From Lachnoanaerobaculum orale (GTDB taxonomy: Bacteria > Bacillota > Clostridia > Lachnospirales > Lachnospiraceae), in contig NZ_RRCM01000002.1 of assembly GCF_003862485.1 (NCBI RefSeq), positions 205,704 through 269,703 on the forward strand: a DNA stretch of 64,000 nucleotides. Reading direction: 5' to 3'. The notes below the pieces were generated by a model that was not told where the DNA came from, ran no database searches, and saw nothing but the letters and a program-made list of their open reading frames with translations. Shown here one piece after another: positions 36,848-45,140 of this stretch; the stretch's first letter is position 1, and each line of letters opens with the position of its first letter. The position numbers were made by a program, and so were the translations under genes.

Positions 36848-37996
36848 TTAATCATAGCTTTCCAAGAATGAATGCTTAATGCCGTTCTTCTTATATGCTA
36901 TCACCGTATCCAGGCTGACATTCTCCACACTCCTGAAAATATTCTTCTCAATATACGGATTCTTTGCAGCCAACTCCCTTATAAGTTTCTTTACCTCGGC
37001 TCTCATAGAGCCCTTATCACCTGTCTCAGATATGGAGCAGTTATCTGTAAGCCTGCAGGCACATCTGATAAAATTCAGTTCATTATACTTTGCCCAATGT
37101 ATTATATCGTCTTCCCTTATCAGATAGAGCGGTCTGATAAGTTCCATTCCCTCAAAATTGGTGGAATGAAGCTTGGGCATCATTGTCTGTATCTGAGCCC
37201 CATATAACATACCCATTACTATAGTCTCTATAACATCGTCAAAATGATGTCCCAGCGCAATCTTGTTGCAACCCAGTTCCTTAGCCTTGGCATAGAGATG
37301 TCCTCTTCTCATCCTCGCACACAGATAACATGGAGACTTCTCATCCTCCGCCACAATATCATATATGGAAGATTCAAACACTGTTATAGGCACATCCAAA
37401 ATCTTTGCATTGTCAAGTATTGTCTGATAATTGATATCGTCATATCCGGGATTCATCACTAAAAATACAAGCTCAAAGTTTTTCTTGCCGTGACGAAGCA
37501 GCTCCTGAAAAAGTTTTGCCATAAGCATGGAGTCCTTGCCCCCTGATATACAAACCGCAATCTTGTCGCCGTCTTTTATCAGCTCATACTCATTGATTGC
37601 CGCAGTGAACTTTCTCCAAATACTCTTTCGAAACTTCTTTATTATGCTTCTTTCAATATCCCTTGCTTTATTATCAGCCTTACGGCTTTCACTCTCATTT
37701 TTTAAAAACTCGTTCAGCTTAAGCTTCATATAGGCTTCATATCCGCCGTTTAGATTGTATACATTCTCATAGCCCAAGCTCTCAAGTTCTTCACTCAGAT
37801 ATTCGGTCTTATTACCTGTAGCACAGACCAGACATATCTCATCACTTTTATCAAACTCCTCAATCCTTTTTAGCAATTCATCTTCAGCTATATTTACAGA
37901 GCCCGGTATATTGCCTCTTACAAACTCATGCTCAGGTCTTATGTCAATCACCGTAACATCCGGCTTCTCAAGCAGCTTCTCTATAACAATTTCCAT
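36848..37996 (-). CDS. Rhodanese-TtcA fusion (tRNA 2-thiolation-type enzyme)
   Basis: A two-domain protein of about 382 residues. Residues 1-100 are a rhodanese domain with the persulfide-forming Cys in LVCATGNKT. Residues 150-380 are a PP-loop ATPase of the TtcA/TtuA group with SGGKDS, GHHFDDVIET and the paired Cys of SPCYLCARM. A further Cys-rich stretch follows (IRCACRLTDNC). Known TtcA enzymes thiolate cytidine 32 of tRNA using an Fe-S cluster and an external sulfur source, so the fused rhodanese probably supplies that sulfur. The ATG at 37996 is chosen over the preceding TTG. It overlaps the stop of the small DUF6472-like gene. Confidence 0.87.
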   Translation of the reverse strand: MEIVIEKLLEKPDVTVIDIRPEHEFVRGNIPGSVNIAEDELLKRIEEFDKSDEICLVCATGNKTEYLSEELESLGYENVYNLNGGYEAYMKLKLNEFLKNESESRKADNKARDIERSIIKKFRKSIWRKFTAAINEYELIKDGDKIAVCISGGKDSMLMAKLFQELLRHGKKNFELVFLVMNPGYDDINYQTILDNAKILDVPITVFESSIYDIVAEDEKSPCYLCARMRRGHLYAKAKELGCNKIALGHHFDDVIETIVMGMLYGAQIQTMMPKLHSTNFEGMELIRPLYLIREDDIIHWAKYNELNFIRCACRLTDNCSISETGDKGSMRAEVKKLIRELAAKNPYIEKNIFRSVENVSLDTVIAYKKNGIKHSFLESYD

Positions 37997-38166
37997 CAAA
38001 TCTGTTTCCTTACTATCAAGTAGTCGTCATTATTCCTATAATACGGGCAGGTGGTGTAGTCGCTGCTCCTCATCCTGATGTAGTCGTCCTCATCCATATC
38101 CACATCACATATATAACCTTCCTCATCTTCGTCATATATATAATTTATGCAAAAATCGCAAATCAT
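37996..38166 (-). CDS. Small acidic Cys-containing protein (DUF6472-like)
   Basis: A 56-residue protein opening MICDFCINYIYDEDEEGYIC and closing DDYLIVRKQI. It has four Cys (C-x2-C, then two single Cys) and many Asp, Glu and Tyr, suggesting a small metal-binding or redox protein. It resembles the small DUF6472 proteins of Lachnospiraceae. Its stop codon shares a base with the start of the rhodanese-TtcA gene and it follows the 70-residue gene by four bases, so the three are coupled. Function is unknown. Confidence 0.8.
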   Translation of the reverse strand: MICDFCINYIYDEDEEGYICDVDMDEDDYIRMRSSDYTTCPYYRNNDDYLIVRKQI

Positions 38167-38170
38167 AGTA

Positions 38171-38383
38171 TTACCTGTTCTTTTTCACTTCTCTTTTATA
38201 GTCCTCAGGAGCATACTCCCTAAGCCAAATCTCCTCTGCCATCTCCAAAAGCTTGCTGCCGCTAAGCACCGCCTCAAATGCCAAATACTGTGCGGCTCTC
38301 TCACTCCTTGACAGCGGCACCTTAAGAGTCGGTGGAGACTTAAAGATTATATCATTATAATTACTTTCCATCATCATCCTCAT
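38171..38383 (-). CDS. Small protein with a YolD-like segment
   Basis: Up to 70 residues. The core SRSERAAQYLAFEAVLSGSK resembles the RAAQFAPF segment of YolD-like proteins, but the rest is too short for a firm assignment. Several in-frame ATGs (MRMMMES) compete as the start, and the upstream GCAGG fits the first. A promoter lies just upstream, making this the first gene of the cluster down to pepT. Confidence 0.6.
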   Translation of the reverse strand: MRMMMESNYNDIIFKSPPTLKVPLSRSERAAQYLAFEAVLSGSKLLEMAEEIWLREYAPEDYKREVKKNR

Positions 38384-38404
38384 CGCTTTACCTGCTTAGG
38401 TTCA

Positions 38405-38433
38405 AGTATAGCATATATAGTTAATGCATACAA
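38405..38433 (-). promoter_or_regulatory. Promoter of the small protein/TtcA/pepT cluster
   Basis: TTGTAT (38433-38428) and TATACT (38410-38405) are 17 bases apart on the minus strand, about 20 bases before the first gene. Confidence 0.65.
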
Positions 38434-38440
38434 ATATAAT

Positions 38441-38463
38441 AAAAAGAGCCCCTCAGGGCTCTT
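38441..38463 (-). terminator. Terminator after rubredoxin
   Basis: AAGAGCCC and GGGCTCTT form a tight hairpin followed by TTTTATT on the minus strand. Confidence 0.85.
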
Positions 38464-38480
38464 AAAAATCATTATATCAA

Positions 38481-38639
38481 TCAGCCTTCCTTAGAAAACT
38501 CATCCTTACCTACTCCGCAGAGTGGGCAAACAAAATCATCAGGGAGATCTTCCCACTTTGTTCCAGGAGCTATTCCGTTATCAGGATCTCCTACTGTCTC
38601 ATCATATTCCCATCCGCAAACATCACATACATATTTCAT
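38481..38639 (-). CDS. Rubredoxin
   Basis: A 52-residue iron-sulfur-free electron carrier with the two Cys-x2-Cys knuckles ([11 protein letters not shown] and [12 protein letters not shown]) and the [17 protein letters not shown] loop of classical rubredoxins. It lies three bases after the superoxide reductase gene. Rubredoxin is the known electron donor to that enzyme, so the pair forms an oxygen-defence module. Confidence 0.97.
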   Translation of the reverse strand: MKYVCDVCGWEYDETVGDPDNGIAPGTKWEDLPDDFVCPLCGVGKDEFSKEG

Positions 38640-38642
38640 AAA

Positions 38643-39014
38643 TTACACCTCTGCCTTCCATAAACCATGTAAATTACAATACTCATAAGCTGCTACCAAC
38701 TTCTCACCTTCCTGTAAAACAAACTCAGCATGTGGCTTATCCTCAGGTGTAAGTCCCTTATACTGCTTACCAAGATTTGTCTCAATCATGATAAACTGAA
38801 TATAATGCTCAGGTGTCATAGGGTGATCAACACTACCTACATTAACAACAACCTTATTTCCTTCAACTGTAACTACCGGTACGTGCTTCTCCTTAGCCGC
38901 GTCTGTTGTATTGGCCTTTAAAAGCTGCATCTCATCACCACAGCAAGTAAGTGTACCGCCACCGTTAACTACTACTGAAACAATCTTTCCACAGTGTGCA
39001 CAACGATAAAACAT
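38643..39014 (-). CDS. dfx: Desulfoferrodoxin (superoxide reductase)
   Basis: Reduces superoxide to hydrogen peroxide without making oxygen, as anaerobes need. The 123 residues have an N-terminal desulforedoxin domain (YRCAHCGK and LTCCGDEM supply four Cys to iron) and the C-terminal catalytic domain. The catalytic iron ligands appear in EKHVPV, VDHPMTPEHYI and CNLHGLW. All ligands of the two-iron class are present. It sits between mscL and rubredoxin with nine- and three-base gaps. Confidence 0.96.
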   Translation of the reverse strand: MFYRCAHCGKIVSVVVNGGGTLTCCGDEMQLLKANTTDAAKEKHVPVVTVEGNKVVVNVGSVDHPMTPEHYIQFIMIETNLGKQYKGLTPEDKPHAEFVLQEGEKLVAAYEYCNLHGLWKAEV

Positions 39015-39023
39015 ATTTCCTCC

Positions 39024-39419
39024 TTATTTCTTTGCCTTTAACAAATCTCTTATTTCCTCAAGAAGAACAACATCATCTGCCTTTTTAGGAGCCTCTACCT
39101 TCACTTCCTCTTTCTTCTTAAACTTCTCTATAAGTCTTACAAATATGAAGATACAGAATGCAATTATAAAGAAATTAACTACATTTTGGATGAAAGAACC
39201 ATAAGCAATGGCATTCTCAGCTATATCACCATGTTTAGGAGTTATAACATACTTCAAATCAGTGAAGTTTAAGCCTCCTATCAAGATTGATATGATAGGC
39301 ATAATCAAATCATTTACCAAAGATGTGACAATCTTACCAAAGGCTCCACCTATGATAACACCTATCGCCATGTCCAAAACATTGCCCTTAAAAGCAAACT
39401 CTTTAAAATCCTTTAACAT
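39024..39419 (-). CDS. mscL: Large-conductance mechanosensitive channel
   Basis: A 131-residue membrane channel that opens under osmotic downshock. The start FKEFAFKGNVLDMAIGVIIG and GGAFGKIVTSLVNDLIMP form TM1, TM2 is FIQNVVNFFIIAFCIFIFVRL, and a charged C-terminal helix follows. It heads a tight three-gene unit with superoxide reductase and rubredoxin, an unusual partnership. Confidence 0.97.
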   Translation of the reverse strand: MLKDFKEFAFKGNVLDMAIGVIIGGAFGKIVTSLVNDLIMPIISILIGGLNFTDLKYVITPKHGDIAENAIAYGSFIQNVVNFFIIAFCIFIFVRLIEKFKKKEEVKVEAPKKADDVVLLEEIRDLLKAKK

Positions 39420-39504
39420 TTGTCCTCCTATATTCTTCGGTCATGCGTGAGCTTAATATAAACCAAATAACTGATTTAATTTTGCACAACCTCAATGTGC
39501 TATT

Positions 39505-39533
39505 ATTATGTACCATATTAAAGAAAATGTCAA
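39505..39533 (-). promoter_or_regulatory. Promoter of the mscL-dfx-rubredoxin unit
   Basis: A consensus TTGACA (39533-39528) and CATAAT (39510-39505) are 17 bases apart on the minus strand, about 85 bases before mscL. The rest of the 318-base gap 39420-39737 is AT-rich and holds the next gene's terminator; nothing else was recognised. Confidence 0.75.
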
Positions 39534-39620
39534 GTACTAATAATAAGAATTATTCTTGTTTTTGAAAATATACATAATAAAAACACTCCCAACACTTTAC
39601 ATATAACCTTAAACCTGTAA

Positions 39621-39663
39621 CAAAAAAGAGAGACACTCTCCCTTAGGAAAGTATCCCTCTCGC
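39621..39663 (-). terminator. Terminator of the choline-binding-repeat gene
   Basis: An imperfect stem (GAGAGGGATACTTTC with GGAGAGTGTCTCTC) is followed by six Ts on the minus strand, about 75 bases after the stop codon. Confidence 0.65.
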
Positions 39664-39737
39664 ATTAGATTTATCAGATGCCATGAGGCTTCGCTACGCT
39701 CCACCTCAAGCCTATAAAACCTATAAATTATCTGAGA

Positions 39738-41390
39738 TTATTCCTCAAGACGAACCCAATCTACTGTGTAGTTAGATGTCTTAACCTTGTAATCATCTCC
39801 GTCCTTCTTTGTACCGCTCTTAACCATAGCACCTGTTGTGTTAACAACATATGCCTTAGCTCCTGTAGGAAGGTTGTTGAACTTGTACTCTGTGTAATCC
39901 AAGTCACCGTTTGACTTGAAGTGCTGTGTAGCACTTGTGCTGTATGAAGCAAGAGCATCAGCTACACTTGACTTAGTAATAAGCTGATTGTTGCTGTTAA
40001 GTACAACAACCTCTATCTTGTTATCACTGTCAGCTGTAGTAAGCTTACCACCAATGTAGAGCTTGTGGTCGTTCATACCGATAAGACCTGCACCCTTCTT
40101 AGAACCGTTCTTCTCGAACTCGAATGTAAGCTTCTCGCCGTCAAGATCAACGCTCTGCTTACCTGTCTTCATAGAACCGTCATCGCTGCTTCCGAAGTAA
40201 TATGCTCTAAGCTCTCCTGATCTGAATAAGCTGTCGTTAGCCTGTACAAATCTGGTGTAGTTGTCCGCTGTATCGTATCTGTTCTCATCGTCAAGCTTAT
40301 CAACGATATCCTTTTGACTGTAGGCTGTACCTGTCTGCTGCATCTGAAGTACTACGAAACCGCTGATCATTCTACCATAGTTATCGAATGCATACTTCTT
40401 ACCGTTGATAGTCTTGATCTGGTTTGTAACAAGCTTTCCGTTACCGTCTGAGTAGTACCAGTAGTCTGAACCGTCCTCATACTTATCCTTCTGGAGATAG
40501 TATCCAGGAGTTACCTTGAACCAACCCTTTGTATATCTAGCACCATCCTCAGGTGTTGAGTAGTTCATGAATGAGTTAGAGTATGTTGCAATACCCTGCT
40601 TACCGCCATCCTTAACAGATGTGTTAGATGTTGTAGCCTGTGTTACCCAACCTGCGTTCATACGTCCGTACTCATCGAAGCCGTACTTTCTACCGTTGAT
40701 TGTCTTACCTGTCTGATCCTTCTCCTTCTTACCTGAAGCCTTGAAGTAGAACCATCTTGTCTGATCCTCATCCCAGTAGTTGTCACCAGGCTGAGCATCT
40801 GTTGCCTGATCGTCTCTTATAGCGATCTCTCTCCATCCTTCAGCCATAGAACCGTCGTTCTCATCACCGAAGTAGTACTGAGAATCCTGCCAAGCGTTGT
40901 CATCGTACTGAGTCTCGCCGTCTTTTACCCAACCGTACTGCATCTTACCGTCAGTATTGAATGTGTACTTCTTACCGTTGATAGTCTTAAGAGAAACATC
41001 ACCTGAAGCTGAATCGTTTCTCTTGTAAGCCTTACCGTTAGCTCCGAAGTAATACCACCACTGATTTGGCTCGTTCTCGTCGCCTGCGTTCTCGTTGTCA
41101 ACAGCTACCCAACGATTTGTAACCATAACACCGTTTACATCAACGTAGTATGTATCATCGTTGTCGTCGATAAGTGAATCAACAGCCATCTCGCCGTTGT
41201 CATCAAGATAGTACCAGTAATCACCTGACTTCTGCCACTGCTCTGTTACCTTCTCTTCGTTTCTGTTATAATATACCCATGTACCGTTCTCCTGTTGCCA
41301 GCCTGTAGCAGCAAATGCTGTCATAGCTCCACCAACTGAAAGAACAGCTGCTGCTGAAATTAATGCAGCAATCTTTGTTTGCTTTCTCAT
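39738..41390 (-). CDS. Secreted protein with choline-binding-type repeats
   Basis: A 550-residue exported protein. Residues 1-28 are a signal peptide (KIAALISAAAVLSVGGAMTAFA). From about 30 to 400 there are repeated aromatic modules of the cell-wall-binding (choline-binding) type: GWQQENGTWVYYN, WYYLDDNGEMAVDS, KKYTFNTDGKMQYGWV, KKYAFDNYGRMISGFV. The last 150 residues are a different, unrecognised domain with no anchor motif. Such repeats hold proteins to phosphocholine on wall glycans. The gene is divergent from the choline cytidylyltransferase-kinase gene, which supports choline as ligand. AAAAGGAG precedes the ATG. Confidence 0.9.
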   Translation of the reverse strand: MRKQTKIAALISAAAVLSVGGAMTAFAATGWQQENGTWVYYNRNEEKVTEQWQKSGDYWYYLDDNGEMAVDSLIDDNDDTYYVDVNGVMVTNRWVAVDNENAGDENEPNQWWYYFGANGKAYKRNDSASGDVSLKTINGKKYTFNTDGKMQYGWVKDGETQYDDNAWQDSQYYFGDENDGSMAEGWREIAIRDDQATDAQPGDNYWDEDQTRWFYFKASGKKEKDQTGKTINGRKYGFDEYGRMNAGWVTQATTSNTSVKDGGKQGIATYSNSFMNYSTPEDGARYTKGWFKVTPGYYLQKDKYEDGSDYWYYSDGNGKLVTNQIKTINGKKYAFDNYGRMISGFVVLQMQQTGTAYSQKDIVDKLDDENRYDTADNYTRFVQANDSLFRSGELRAYYFGSSDDGSMKTGKQSVDLDGEKLTFEFEKNGSKKGAGLIGMNDHKLYIGGKLTTADSDNKIEVVVLNSNNQLITKSSVADALASYSTSATQHFKSNGDLDYTEYKFNNLPTGAKAYVVNTTGAMVKSGTKKDGDDYKVKTSNYTVDWVRLEE

Positions 41391-41656
41391 AATGAATGCA
41401 TCTCCTTTTTGAAATCCTTTTAAAAATCTAATGCGTCCTTTGGGTAAAGGTTCTTTGTTAAGTCCTTTCCTTTAAGACACTCGTAGTATATAACTTTATT
41501 TTATATGTTACAATATATTTTCTTTTTCTGATTTCTTACGAAAATATTACAAAACTTTATTTCTACTACGAATCTGTGTACTTATCCTATCTATTGTGCT
41601 AATATGTTCAATATATGTAATATTTTATTATTTTTGAACTTGCATAAGGAGTACTT

Positions 41657-43438
41657 ATGAATAAATACGCTTATTTACTTAGAGAAATATTTGAATGTAA
41701 TACAATCACTCAAAGAGAACTGGCACAAAAGATGTCACTTTCACTTGGCAGTGTCAACACTCTTATAAAGGAAGCACTCACGCTCGGCTATATAAAAAAG
41801 TGTGACAACATGACCGTTCTGACCTCATCGGGACTTGACTACTTGGATACATTTAAGGTGGACAGAGCAATTATAATGGCGGCAGGCTTCGGTTCAAGGT
41901 TTGTTCCGCTTACATTCGAGACTCCGAAAGGTCTGCTTGAGGTCTTTGGCGAAAGGATGATTGAACGCCAGATAAAACAGCTTCATGATGTAGGCATCTA
42001 TGATATCGTTATTGTGGTGGGTTATCTTAAGGAGCATTTTGACTATCTTATAGATAAGTACAATGTAAAGCTTGTATACAATCCGGTCTACTCCTGCAAG
42101 AATAATATTTCCACCTTGCACTATGCCGCAGAGTATATAAAAGACTCTAATGTCTACATATTATCTTCGGACAACTGGATGCGTGAAAATATGTATCACC
42201 GCTATGAGCCTTACTCATGGTATTCTTCTATATATATGGAAGGAAACACAAATGAGTGGGTTCTTAAGTTTAACAAAAAGCGTGAGATAACAGATATAAT
42301 GGTAGGCGGTAAGGATGCCTATGTAATGTACGGCCCTGTTTATTTCAGTAAAGACTTTTCAAATGCATTTATGCCTATACTTGAAAAGGCGTTTTTTACT
42401 CCGGGAAGTGATGACTGGTACTGGGAAAATGTTTTGATGAATGAGATAAAGGCTAAGAATAATGATTTACCTGCAATTCATATCAATCCTCAACCTGATA
42501 ATCAGGTCTATGAGTTTGAAAATCTTGAAGAACTTCGTGCATTTGATGACAGGTATAAGGAAAACAGCGGCAATGTCGCACTGGAGCTTATCGCAAAGGT
42601 CTTTGATATTCCGCAGAGTCATATAAAAGGTCTGCGTACGCTTAAGGCGGGAATGACCAATAAATCCTTCTTATTTGAGGTGGATAATCAAAGCTATATT
42701 TGCAGAATCCCCGGCAAGGGTACAGATGTGCTTATAGACAGGAAGCATGAGTACGACTCATATATGGCGGTAAAGGACTTACATATCACAGAAAAAATAA
42801 TCTACTTTGACAGAGAAAGCGGCTACAAGATTTCAAAGTTCTATGACGGCTCAAGAAATGCCGACCCTGAGAATAAGGAGGAAATGGGCAGATGTATGGA
42901 ACTTTTAAAGAGTCTGCACGATAAGAATATAAAGGTTGATCACAGCTTTGATATTGCAGAGAGAATAGAGTATTATACCAAGCTTTGTAATGAAAGCGGC
43001 GGAATATCTTTTGAGGACGTATCTTTTGTCCAAAAGAATATGAAGATATTACTGGATATGCTTGATCAGATGAAATCACATAAATGTCTTTGCCATATTG
43101 ACAGTGTTGCAGACAACTTTATCATCACATCTGATAACAGGATAAAGCTTATTGACTGGGAATACGCCGGCATGGCTGAGCCTATAATAGATGTGGCTAT
43201 GTGTTCCATCTATTCCTACTACAATAAAGATGAAGCGAACGCACTTTTGGAAAGTTACCTTCAAAGAAGACCTACCGACTTAGAGTATAAAAAGCTCTAT
43301 GCATATATGGCTCTGAGCGGTTATCTTTGGTCATTGTGGACTGTATATAAGTCAAATATCGGGGAGGAATTCGGTGAGTACTCTCTGAAAATGTACAGAT
43401 ACGCAAAGGACTTCTTTGTGGAGGCAATGAGAGATTAG
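41657..43438 (+). CDS. HTH + phosphocholine cytidylyltransferase + choline kinase fusion
   Basis: A 593-residue protein with three parts. Residues 1-65 are a winged helix (ITQRELAQKMSLSLGSVNTLIKEA). Residues 70-300 are a LicC-like nucleotidyltransferase with AAGFGSRFVPLTFETPKGLLEV and later SSDNWM. Residues 310-593 are a LicA/choline-kinase-like phosphotransferase with CHIDSVADNF and KLIDWEYAG as catalytic loop and metal site. Together they would turn choline into CDP-choline for decorating surface glycans. AAGGAG precedes the ATG. No choline transporter (LicB) or transferase (LicD) is in the window. The N-terminal HTH suggests autoregulation or substrate-responsive control. Confidence 0.88.
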   Translation: MNKYAYLLREIFECNTITQRELAQKMSLSLGSVNTLIKEALTLGYIKKCDNMTVLTSSGLDYLDTFKVDRAIIMAAGFGSRFVPLTFETPKGLLEVFGERMIERQIKQLHDVGIYDIVIVVGYLKEHFDYLIDKYNVKLVYNPVYSCKNNISTLHYAAEYIKDSNVYILSSDNWMRENMYHRYEPYSWYSSIYMEGNTNEWVLKFNKKREITDIMVGGKDAYVMYGPVYFSKDFSNAFMPILEKAFFTPGSDDWYWENVLMNEIKAKNNDLPAIHINPQPDNQVYEFENLEELRAFDDRYKENSGNVALELIAKVFDIPQSHIKGLRTLKAGMTNKSFLFEVDNQSYICRIPGKGTDVLIDRKHEYDSYMAVKDLHITEKIIYFDRESGYKISKFYDGSRNADPENKEEMGRCMELLKSLHDKNIKVDHSFDIAERIEYYTKLCNESGGISFEDVSFVQKNMKILLDMLDQMKSHKCLCHIDSVADNFIITSDNRIKLIDWEYAGMAEPIIDVAMCSIYSYYNKDEANALLESYLQRRPTDLEYKKLYAYMALSGYLWSLWTVYKSNIGEEFGEYSLKMYRYAKDFFVEAMRD

Positions 43439-43449
43439 CTCAAAATGAA

Positions 43450-43478
43450 GAGGCAAGGAGCCCTAACTCCTTGCCTCT
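43450..43478. terminator. Terminator between the choline gene and the AIM24 operon
   Basis: GAGGCAAGGAG and CTCCTTGCCTC form an eleven-pair stem followed by TTCTCTTG on the plus strand. It can serve the converging AIM24-TerD operon as well. Confidence 0.8.
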
Positions 43479-43568
43479 TCTCTTGCGTGCCTACATCGGC
43501 AACACCTAATATGCTTCTTAGCTGCCTTTATTATAGGGTACCTATCTATATTTAGTCAAGTGTTTTTC

Positions 43569-44276
43569 TTAATCCATGCTTACGCTTATTCCGCCTCTTC
43601 TTTCACTTGGCTGGATAAGCACTGTTACCTGATCGTTTCCAAGCCACTCGAAAGTATATGACTCACCTGATGCCTGTCCTATAAAGGTCTTCCACGATAT
43701 ATCAGCTCTTATCTGCGGATCTCCCATACCGTTTTTACTGAACCAGCATATTACGGCGTCAGGGTCTACAGCGATGCTGTCCATAGATTTTACATTTGAT
43801 AAAACTAAAGGATTGCCGTCAGACAGCAGTGCCACATAGGCATCATTACCTCTGCCGACAAGTGTTGTGGTGGCAAGACCTTTTTGTGAAAGTACACCGA
43901 TTCCCAAAAATCTCACGGAGTATTCACAGTCGTTGGTAAATGCCAAAATATTTTCAGACTCCACAGATACGGTCTCACCTATAGCCAGCTTGTATACCAC
44001 TACATGCTGTCCGTAGTTTGCATAGTATGTTGTGGAATTGCCGTGCATATTCACCTTCATAAGAGGTATGTTCTCACCTGTAACTCTTCTTACCAGCTGT
44101 CCGAATATCGCCTGTCCTATACTGCCTCCCGGTCCAAGTATCATCTTCTCAAAAGAATAATTCTTTGCTCCGGCATTTTCACCTGCTATAAAGGCGCCTG
44201 CCTTTGCAATCAATGTATCATTACCCTCACAGGTAACCTTAAGTGTCAACTCGTTAATAACTTCAAATGTCAGCAT
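43569..44276 (-). CDS. AIM24-family protein
   Basis: A 235-residue all-beta protein of the AIM24/TIGR00266-like family, with GPGGSIGQAIFGQLVRRVTGE, VNMHGNSTTYYANYG and VGRGNDAYVALLSDG. The family has no known enzymatic activity and is often found near tellurium-resistance (TerD) genes. It ends the four-gene operon, nine bases after TerD. Role unknown; stress-related membrane or scaffolding functions have been proposed. Confidence 0.82.
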   Translation of the reverse strand: MLTFEVINELTLKVTCEGNDTLIAKAGAFIAGENAGAKNYSFEKMILGPGGSIGQAIFGQLVRRVTGENIPLMKVNMHGNSTTYYANYGQHVVVYKLAIGETVSVESENILAFTNDCEYSVRFLGIGVLSQKGLATTTLVGRGNDAYVALLSDGNPLVLSNVKSMDSIAVDPDAVICWFSKNGMGDPQIRADISWKTFIGQASGESYTFEWLGNDQVTVLIQPSERRGGISVSMD

Positions 44277-44285
44277 ACTTCCTCC

Positions 44286-45125
44286 TTATTCGACTGCTAC
44301 TCCATAAAATTCACAAAGACCTGCCAGATCTTTGTTTACTCCGTTTCCTATTGCATTAAACTTCCATGCACCGTTATGCAAATATATCTCGCCCATCATC
44401 ATGGAATTGATATTGTTATAATATTCCTCCACCAAAAACGACGCCAGCTCGGTATTGTTTAGCGGATCTACTATCTGAATATAGGCATCCTTTAACATAC
44501 TGAAATTCAGTGAGTTTTCGAGTGCATCATTGATGGTCATTACAAAAACTATCTTGGCTACCGCCGGATTCAAGATAGCTGTGTCTATATCAAATACTTC
44601 CAATACATTTGCAGTCTCCACATTCTTAAACAATACACTTTTTTCAGGGCTGCTTTCCTGACCGTAGAATACAAAATAGTCATCGCCTACAACTTTTCCG
44701 TTTCCTGACAGCAAAAATGCCGATACATCCACATCACAGGCGGGATTTTTCACATTCCACCCGAAGTTTACCTTTATCTTATTTGAACTTAAGTTAAGAG
44801 GCACCTTCTGCCCCTTTGAAACCCTCTTTGTAAGACTTGGCAATATAATATGTTTTGACGAATTACTTTGTCCGCTACATGCCGCATGTACACCGCCTTG
44901 ACCGTACGCAGTCGGCCTTACAACATTTTTGGCTGCAGTACCTGACTGCACATTACTTCTTGTGACACCGGTATTTTGTGAAGATGCACTATCTTTTTTC
45001 TTATAATATGAAGTATTCAAGATTTCTACATTTTCACTTGTAAGTACTATACCCTTTTTTTGATTCAAGCTTTCCAAATCACTTGCACCGATCGGTTTTG
45101 TAATATTCATTACAAAAGTACTCAT
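44286..45125 (-). CDS. TerD-family protein with an N-terminal extension
   Basis: About 279 residues. The C-terminal 190 form a TerD domain (KVNFGWNVKNPACDVDVSAFL, FDIDTAILNPAVAKIVFVM, MMGEIYLHNGAWKFNAIGNG). TerD proteins bind calcium and are linked to tellurite, phage and stress tolerance. The first 90 residues are a separate segment (FVMNITKPIGASDLESL and a Ser/Thr/Gln-rich linker) not usual for TerD. The ATG at 45125 has AGAGAGG five bases upstream and is preferred to the GTG two codons earlier. Confidence 0.88.
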   Translation of the reverse strand: MSTFVMNITKPIGASDLESLNQKKGIVLTSENVEILNTSYYKKKDSASSQNTGVTRSNVQSGTAAKNVVRPTAYGQGGVHAACSGQSNSSKHIILPSLTKRVSKGQKVPLNLSSNKIKVNFGWNVKNPACDVDVSAFLLSGNGKVVGDDYFVFYGQESSPEKSVLFKNVETANVLEVFDIDTAILNPAVAKIVFVMTINDALENSLNFSMLKDAYIQIVDPLNNTELASFLVEEYYNNINSMMMGEIYLHNGAWKFNAIGNGVNKDLAGLCEFYGVAVE

Positions 45126-45140
45126 GTTCACCTCTCTTTC

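Noticed and set aside
39664..39737. GCTTCGCTACGCTCC-containing segment as a mobile-element end
   Set aside because: It has only a short imperfect dyad, no target duplication and no second copy seen in the window.
39761..39958. Alternative minus-strand frame inside the end of the choline-binding-repeat gene
   Set aside because: It is an overlapping frame with low-complexity Leu/Thr/Gln composition and no start signal.
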